A DNA stretch of 64,000 nucleotides, taken from NCBI GenBank assembly GCA_963722495.1, contig CAVRND010000007.1, positions 248,001 through 312,000 of the forward strand, read 5' to 3'. Both the position numbers and the translations under genes were made by a program. The DNA is from Hyphomicrobium_A sp963722495 (GTDB lineage: Bacteria > Pseudomonadota > Alphaproteobacteria > Rhizobiales > Hyphomicrobiaceae). Below, piece by piece: positions 57,841-64,000 of this stretch. Numbering within the stretch: position 1 is the stretch's first letter; the number at the start of each line of letters is the position of its first letter. The notes below the pieces were generated by a model. The model worked only from the letters and a program-made list of their open reading frames with translations, ran no database searches and was not told where the DNA came from.

Positions 57841-58573
57841 ATGACTGCCTCGAAAGCGATGCAGCTCGGCACGCACAAGCCGCGCCCGGCCGATGGGGGC
57901 ATGGCTGCTCGCCGCTTCGCTCGTCGCGCTGCGCGCTGACCGGCTGCAAGACGCTGAGGATGATCCGACGCGCGTTGCCGGCTGGACGCTGGTCGATGCC
58001 GCGCAGCGCCATCCGATCCTCGTCTCGCAGGAGCCGACAACGCATCTCATGCGCGTGGCGCCGCGGCTCGAGCGGCCTCACGCCTCGCAGCGGGCGCAGG
58101 TCCTCGATTTCGTCGGCCACTTCCGCGCGAGCGATGCCGGCAACAGCCGTCTCGTGTCGCGGTGCCGAGCGGCGGCGCCAACGAGGTCGCCGCCATGCAC
58201 GCCGTCGATGAGATCTGCGCATGCTGCTGACGCGACCAAGGCTTCGCCGAGGCCATCATCTCGGTCGAGGCCTACGACGCCGAGGGCACCGGCGATCCGC
58301 CCATCCGCGTCGTCCTACCTGCGCTACGTCGCCGAGGCCCCCGCAGTGCGGCGATTGGTCGACCAATCTCGCCAACGAGCCGATGAACCTGCCGTACCCG
58401 AATCTCGGCTGCGCGCACGCAGCGCAACTTCGCCGTGCAGGTCGCCAACCCGGCCGATCTCCTCGGTCCGCGCAGCGAGACGGCGCGGCCGAGCGAGCGC
58501 CGCGATCGTGGTGATGGACAAGTACGTCAAGGGCGAGCCGACGGGCGCCGAGAAGACGCCGACGAACGCGTGA
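57841..58573 (+). pseudogene. cpaD: Pilus assembly lipoprotein CpaD (multiply frameshifted)
   Basis: The start MTASKAMQLGTHKPRP leads, after shifts at ~57895 and ~57940, to a lipobox-like ALTGC. Later pieces are DAAQRHPILVSQEPTTH, DQGFAEAIISVEAYDAEG, and the CpaD hallmark CGDWSTNLANEPMNLPYPNL followed by QVANPADLLGPR. It is an outer-membrane lipoprotein that helps the secretin. At least six frame changes. Confidence 0.78.
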
Positions 58574-58615
58574 ATCAAGACGCGCAGAACTGATCGAGAC
58601 GCCAATTGAAGGTCG

Positions 58616-59947
58616 ATGCAAGGCATGTCGAGTTCGCAGCCAAGCCCATCGAAGCGCCGAGGACGCGGTCGGAGTCGGTGCTCCCGATGGCGATGCCGAT
58701 TCCGAGCAGATCGGCGCGCCGGCACGACGCGCGCGGCCCATCCCGCGCATCTCCATCCAGGCCTTCTGCGAGAACGGCGCGACGGCCGAAATCATGCAGA
58801 TCGCGGCCGAGGATCGCCGGCTGGCCAAGGCGCACGTCAGCGTGCACATGGGCGGCGTCGAGGCCGCGGTCGCGCACTATCAGCAGAACCCGACGCCGAA
58901 CCTCATCATCATCGAGACGCAGCCTGCCGCGCGAGCACATCCTGGCCGAGCTCGATCGGCTCGCCGAGAGCTGCGACCCCGGCACCAAGGTCGTCGTCAT
59001 CGGCCACGTCAACGACGTGGTGCTGTATCGCGAGCTGCTGAAGCGCGGCGTCAGCGAATATCTGGTCGCGCCGATCGCGCCGCTGCAGCTCATGGAGAGC
59101 ATCTCCAACCTCTACAACAATCCCGACACCGAGCCGGTCGGCCATGTCTATGCCTTCATCGGCGCCAAGGGCGGCGTCGGCTCCTCGACCGTCTGCCACA
59201 ACGCGGCCTGGGCGCTGTCGGAGATCCTGAAGTCCGAACGTCGTCATCGCCGATCTCGATCTCGCCTTCGGCACCACCGGCCTCGACTTCAATCAGGACC
59301 CGGTGCAGGGCATCGCCGACGCGCTGGCGAGCCCTGAGCGTCTCGACGAGGTGCTGCTCGACCGCCTGCTGACGAAGTGCTCGGAGCACCTGTCGATCTT
59401 CGCGGCGCCCGGTCGTGCTCGACCGCGACTACGAGATCTCGGTCGACGCCTGCGACCAGGTGCTCGACGTCGTGCGCCAGAACGTGCCCTACGTGGCCGT
59501 CGACCTGCCGCACACCTGGACGCCGTGGGCCAAGAGCGTGCTGCTGCAGGCCGACGAGGTCGTCATCACGGCGGCGCCCGACCTCGCCAATCTGCGCAAC
59601 GCCAAGAACATCGTCGACCTGCTGCAAGCAGACGCGCCGCAACGACAGCAAGCCGCGCCTGGTCATGAACATGGTCAACATGCCGAAGCGGCCCGGAGAT
59701 CAGCGTCAAGGAATTCGAGACCGCGCTCGGCCTCAAGGCCGTCGGCGTCATCGATTTCGACAGCGAGACGTTCGGGCAGGCTGCCAACAACGGCCAGATG
59801 ATCGAGGAGCTGCAGCGCCAAGGCGCAAGTCCGGCTGCGGCGTTCCGCGAGATCGCGCATGGCGATGACGCAACCGGCGCGATGCAGAAGGTCGAGAAGA
59901 AGTCGGCGCTGGCGCCGCTCCTCGAGAGATTGAAGATCAAGCGTTAG
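58616..59947 (+). pseudogene. cpaE: Pilus assembly ATPase CpaE/TadZ (multiply frameshifted)
   Basis: The N-terminal receiver-like domain (ISIQAFCENGATAEIMQIAA, TKVVVIGHVNDVVLYRELL, KRGVSEYLVAPIAPLQLMES) precedes a MinD/ParA-type domain with deviant Walker A FIGAKGGVGSSTVCHNAAW, ADLDLAFG and VDLPHTWTPW. The end is APLLERLKIKR at 59947. TadZ/CpaE localises the Tad apparatus at the pole. Shifts near 58730, 58925, 59238, 59412, 59630, 59697 and 59820. The first ~45 residues are unreliable. Confidence 0.82.
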
Positions 59948-59958
59948 GAGAAGTCAGC

Positions 59959-61435
59959 ATGTTCGGTAAGCGTACCAGCGATCCAGCGGCGCCCCGCGCC
60001 GTCTCGCCGCAGCAGCGCCGGCCGTCGGCGCCGTGCCGGCGACGCAGCGAGCCGAAGCCGCCGGCTGTCCGAGCCGCGGCGCCGGCGACCGCGCCGAGCC
60101 CGCGAGCCTCAGCGCCGGCACTCGGAAGAATACTACGACGTCAAGACGACGGTCTTCAACGCGCTGATCGACACCATCGATCTGACGCAGCTCGCCAAGC
60201 TCGAAGTCGCGGCGGCGCGCGAGGAGATCCGCGACATCGTCAGCGAGATCATCCAGATCAAGAACGTCGTCATGTCGATCGCCGAGCAGGAGGAGCTGCT
60301 CGAGGACATCTGCAACGACGTGCTGGGCTACGGGCCGCTCGAGCCGCTGCTGGCGCGCGACGACATCGCCGACATCATGGTCAACGGCGCCAGCACGACC
60401 TACATCGAGGTCGCCGGCAAGGTGCAGCGCACCGGCGTGCGCTTTGCCGACAACCTGCAGCTGATGAACATCTGCCAGCGTATCGTCAGCCAGGTCGGCC
60501 GCCGCGTCGATGAATCGAGCCCGATCTGCGACGCGCGCCTCCCCGACGGCTCGCGTGTCAACGTCATCGCGCCGCCGCTGGCGATCGACGGCCCCGCGCT
60601 CACCATTCGTAAGTTCAAGCGGGACCGGCTCAACCTCGAGCAGCTGGTCAAGCTCGGCACCATCTCGCCCGACGCCAAGCAGATCCTCGACATCATCGGC
60701 CGCGTCCGCTGCAACGTGCTGATCTCCGGCGGCACCGGTTCGGGCAAGACGACGCTGCTCAACTGCCTCACCGGCTCGATCGAGCACGACGAGCGCATCA
60801 TCACCTGCGAGGACTCGGCCGAGCTTCAGCTGCAGCAGCCCCACGTCGTGCGGCTGGAAACGCGCCCGCCCAACCTCGAAGGCGAGGGCGAGATCAAGAT
60901 GCGCGACCTCGTCAGGAACTGCCTGCGTATGCGTCCCGAACGGATCATCGTCGGCGAGGTGCGTGGCCCCGAGGCATTCGACCTCCTGCAGGCGATGAAT
61001 ACGGGCCACGACGGCTCGATGGGCACGCTCCACTCCAACAGCCCGCGCGAAGCCATCAGCCGTCTCGAATCGATGATCATGATGGGCGGCTTCGAACTGC
61101 CCGTGCGCACCATCCGCGAGATGATCACCGGCTCGATCGACGTCATCGTTCAGGTCGCACGCCTGCGCGACGGCTCGCGCAAGGTGACCCACATCACCGA
61201 GGTGCTCGGCATGGAAGGCGATGTGGTGACGCTGCAGAACCTCATCGTCTTCGACATCACGGGCGAAGATGCCAACGGCCGCATTCTCGGCCGGCACCGG
61301 TCCACCGGAATCGCGCGGCCGCGCTTCTGGGATCGCGCGGTGTATTTCGGCGAGGAAGGCCCGTTGGCCGAAGCGCTGGCGTCCGCCGAAGTTCTTGATG
61401 ATAACGGCAGCCCGCTCGGCGACAAGCATGTCTGA
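59959..61435 (+). CDS. cpaF: Tad secretion ATPase CpaF (N-terminal frameshifts)
   Basis: Hexameric GSPII_E/VirB11-type ATPase that powers pilus assembly. From ~60120 the frame is intact: EEYYDVKTTVFNALIDTID, YGPLEPLLARDDIADIMVNG, Walker A ISGGTGSGKTTLLNCL, ITCEDSAELQLQQPHVVRLE, RMRPERIIVGEVRGPEA (Walker B) and MGTLHSNSPREAISRLE. Before that, a Pro/Ala-rich N-terminus is broken around 60035-60120. Net 3n+1. The end overlaps tadB by 8 nt. Confidence 0.93.
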
Positions 61436-62427
61436 GAACGACCTCCTCGCCTTCGGCGCTGCGGCGCTTGGCGCGCTCGCCGTCGGCGGCCTCGCCTATG
61501 CGCTCCTCTACCCCTACTTCGCCGCCGATCGTGAGACGAACGCGCGGGTGAGAGAACTCGTGGCGCCGAAGGTGCGCGATGGCATGACAGTGCTGGAGCA
61601 GGCAGCGTCGCGCCGCAAGTCGGTTGTCGACACGCTCAAGGACATGGAGAACCGGCAGAAGGCGGCGGAGAAGATTTCGCTCCGGCTGCGGCTCGAGCGC
61701 GCCGGTCTCGATATCAAGCCCAGGACCTACTGGCTTGCCGGCGTGGCTTGCGGCATCGTCTTGGCGGTCCTCGTCATGTTCTTGCTGCCGTCCAGCGGCA
61801 CGCGCATGTTTCTCGCCGCTGATCGTGGGGTTGGTCGGCGTATTCGGCGTCCCGCGCTGGTTCGTGAACAAGCTGATCGCCCGGCGTCAGGCGAAATTCA
61901 TCGCCGAGCTGCCGAACGCCATCGACGTCATCGTGCGCGGCATGAAATCCGGCTTGCCGCTCAACGAATGCCTGGCCGTCGTCGCGCGCGAAAGCGAAGA
62001 GCCGCTCGCCAGCGAGTTCCGCGAGGTCATCGAACAGCAACGCGTCGGCGTATCTCTCGGCGAAGCGCTCGAGAAGATGACGGCCCGCATGCCGTTGCCC
62101 GAGATCAGGTTTCTGCAGATCGTCATTGCCATCCAGCAGCAGGCGGGCGGCAACCTTTCCGAGGCGCTCAGCAACCTTGCGGCCGTGCTGCGCGATCGCG
62201 TGCGGTTGAAAATGAAGGTGCAGGCGCTGAGCTCTGAAGCCAAGGCATCGGCGATGGTGCTCGGCTTCGCTGCCGCCGTTGGTGACCGGTCTGATCTACA
62301 TGACAACGCCCGACTACATCGGGGTGCTGTTCCACACCCGCGTCGGCAACTTCCCCTTCTGGGGGGCGGATTGTGGATGCTGACCGGCGTGCTGGTGATG
62401 CGGAAGATGATCAACTTCAAGTTCTGA
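61428..62427 (+). CDS. tadB: Tad pilus inner-membrane protein TadB/CpaG (frameshifted)
   Basis: GSPII_F-domain membrane protein: N-terminal helix LLAFGAAALGALAVGGLAYA, then LRLRLERAGLDIKPRTYWL, and after a shift at ~61820 AIDVIVRGMKSGLPLNECLA, LGEALEKMTARMPLPEIRFL and AIQQQAGGNLSEALSNLA. A further break at ~62275-62365 affects the last helices. With TadC it forms the inner-membrane platform. Confidence 0.9.
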
Positions 62428-62480
62428 GCTCTTCGAAATGAGCGCGCGGCGCTCACCCTGGAAGTAACGGTGTCCGGTCC

Positions 62481-63450
62481 ATGCAGCTGATCGATACGTT
62501 CATCAATCCGACGTTTCTCGTCACGATTCTTGGCCGCGATTTGCGCCTTCGCCACGGTGTTTACGATCGCAATGCCGATGCTCGCGCGTGACCGCATGAA
62601 CTACCGCATGCGCACGATGGCGGTCGAGCGCGACAAGATGCGGGCCGAGCGGCTGGCCGAGATGAATGCGCGTCAGGGCCGCTTGCGTCACAATACCGGA
62701 GGGCTTCAAGCAGCAGATCGTCAATCGCCTCAATCTGCGCAAGATACTGGACACGGAGGAGCTGCGTGATCGTCTGAAGCGCGCCGGTCTGCGCGGCCCC
62801 GGCTCCGCTCGATTTCGTTCATGTTCTTTCGCGTCGCTTCGCCACTGATCTTCTTCCTCGGCGCTGCCTTCTATCTGTTCGTCATTGGAGCGCTCGCCTA
62901 TCCGCCACTCGTCAAATTGATGATGTGCGTTGCGGCGGCGTACCTTGGCACCTACGCGCCGTCCATTTTCATTCAGAACCTGATCCAGAAGCGCCAGACG
63001 GCGATCAAGATGGCGTTCCCCGACGCTCTCGACATGCTGCTCATCTGCGTGCAATCGGGAATGTCGGTCGAGGCGGCGTTCGGCAAAGTTTCCAAGGAGG
63101 TCGCCGCGCAGTCGCTGGAGCTTGCCGAGGAGCTGAGCCTGACGACGGCCGAGCTGTCATACCTGCAGGATCGCCGCCAGGCGTTCGACAACCTCGGCAA
63201 GCGCACCGGCATCCCGGGCGTCAAAGCCGTGACGACCGCGCTGATCCAGGCAGAGCGCTATGGCACGCCCGTTGGCCAGGCGCTGCGCGTCATGGCCAAG
63301 GAGAACCGCGACATCCGTCAATCGGACGCCGAGAAGAAGGCGGCCGCGCTGCCGCCGAAGCTCACCGTGCCGATGATCCTCTTCTTCCTGCCGGTGCTGT
63401 TCGTCATCATTCTCGGACCGGCCGCCATCCGCTACTTCCAATGGCAATAG
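62481..63450 (+). CDS. tadC: Tad pilus inner-membrane protein TadC/CpaH (frameshifted)
   Basis: Second GSPII_F platform protein. It starts MQLIDTFINPTFLVTILG; breaks at ~62530, ~62695 and ~62810 lead into a clean stretch from ~62821: FPDALDMLLICVQSGMSVEA, AFGKVSKEVA, RRQAFDNLGKRTGIPGVKAV, RYGTPVGQALRVMAKENRD, KLTVPMILFFLPVLFVIILG. Last gene of the + strand tad operon. Confidence 0.9.
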
Positions 63451-63503
63451 CAGCGAGCGCCGGCGCAAACCGGCGCCGTGCTGGCTCTTCTAGGTGATCG
63501 TCC

Positions 63504-64000
63504 TCAGCGCTTGCTCTGAGCGAGCTGCGAAGACCACGGGGCAGCTTCTGCCTTCGCTACTACCGGCATGATCGGCCCTTCGTTGGTCACCACCCACGCC
63601 GTGTCGTGCACGGCTTTCGCATCGACCGGCGGCATTGGCTGCACGTCGGCGACCTTCTGCACCGGCACGGCGGTAAGGGCGGGCGCTTCGGCGATGTTCG
63701 CTTCCGTATTCCATTCAGCCGGCAGCGGATCGGAGTTCGGCACCGATTTCGCATCGAGCTTCACCACCTGCCGCAGGTAGTCGGCGTTGTCCGTTGCGTT
63801 CGTCATCGGCATATCGCGCGCGGCGACCAGCTTGGCTTCGTCGTACTTGCCTTGCAGGCCGAGCACCAGAGCGAGGTTTTGGCGAATGCGTGGCGAGTTG
63901 TTGTCCGACGTTGCCGCCTGGCGCAGCATCAATTCGGCTCGCTTGGGTTCGCCGTTCATTGCGTAGGCGAGGGCGAGGTTGCTCATCACCGATGGCTGAT
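63504..64000 (-). CDS. TadD-like TPR pilus assembly protein, N-terminus beyond window
   Basis: The C-terminal ~165 residues of a TPR protein: SVMSNLALAYAMNGEPKRAE, LMLRQAATSDNNSPRIRQNL and ALVLGLQGKYDEAKLVAARD are TPR units as in TadD, followed by a Pro/Ala/Val-rich tail. The frame stays open to the right edge, so the start lies outside. It converges with tadC. TadD is a lipoprotein aiding Tad pilus assembly. Confidence 0.85.
   Translation of the reverse strand, partial: QPSVMSNLALAYAMNGEPKRAELMLRQAATSDNNSPRIRQNLALVLGLQGKYDEAKLVAARDMPMTNATDNADYLRQVVKLDAKSVPNSDPLPAEWNTEANIAEAPALTAVPVQKVADVQPMPPVDAKAVHDTAWVVTNEGPIMPVVAKAEAAPWSSQLAQSKR

Noticed and set aside
59954..61429. Minus-strand frame of ~490 codons
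   Set aside because: Antisense to cpaF, whose Walker motifs are intact.
54618..62810. Programmed frameshifting or a decayed Tad locus
   Set aside because: The breaks are too many, lack slippery-site context, and match those in essential genes such as hisS and kdtA. Sequence error is simpler, though decay cannot be excluded from sequence alone.

Overview
This window is a high-GC alphaproteobacterial chromosome segment, most likely from Hyphomicrobiales (Rhizobiales). The evidence is the gene order chvI-chvG-hprK-EIIA(Man)-HPr-ahcY, the lipid A/Kdo cluster DUF4170-msbA-DUF374-kdtA-lpxK beside DUF2093-xseA-purD, a plant-type gshA near rsmE, and a complete cpaA-H type Tad pilus locus. I see no rRNA, tRNA, CRISPR array, transposase or prophage.

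Layout. 1-2247: a left-truncated protein joining a calcineurin-type metallophosphoesterase to a caspase-like (C14) domain. 2379-9836: ahcY, then the HPr/EIIA/HprK phosphorelay and the ChvG/ChvI two-component system, with a detached TadG-like VWA gene (4137-5678) inserted. 9972-18904: mixed housekeeping and small genes: a HugZ-like protein, pyrE, a GT39/ArnT-like glycosyltransferase, a redoxin with a His-rich tail, a HAD phosphatase, a low-GC unknown gene, small exported proteins and PspC. 18901-25438: rsmD, an RluB-like pseudouridine synthase, tRNA deaminase, a patatin, purD, xseA and DUF2093. 25435-32634: lipid A/Kdo assembly and export, a tyrosine phosphatase, DUF4170 and ubiA. 33365-35873: hisS and a PrpA-like phosphatase. 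35995-44680: glycolate oxidase glcFED, a divergent LysR regulator, a cytochrome c and lutABC. 44689-51888: a Cys-rich small protein, gshA, a small exported protein, rsmE, a CapA-like protein, a CDF transporter, a YdjM-like membrane protein and a TetR regulator. 52065-64000: TadE-like proteins, a solitary CpaC-N protein, Flp pilin, cpaA-B-C-D-E-F-tadB-tadC and a truncated TadD.

Working units. HprK, EIIA(Man) and HPr form a regulatory phosphorelay next to the ChvG/ChvI envelope-stress system. GlcDEF and LutABC both oxidise 2-hydroxyacids and flank one LysR gene and one c-type cytochrome. KdtA, DUF374, LpxK and MsbA build and export lipid A-Kdo. The 52-64 kb block encodes an adhesive Flp/Tad pilus and its secretion machine.

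Sequence quality. Many otherwise well-conserved genes are broken by single-base frameshifts, with protein similarity continuing across each break. The shifts cluster at 10-16, 19-21, 26-29, 33-36 and 54.6-63 kb. In nearly every gene with a single break the net offset is +1. I read this mainly as consensus indel error, not gene decay, so the spans given for broken genes run from the first start to the last stop of the reconstructed gene.
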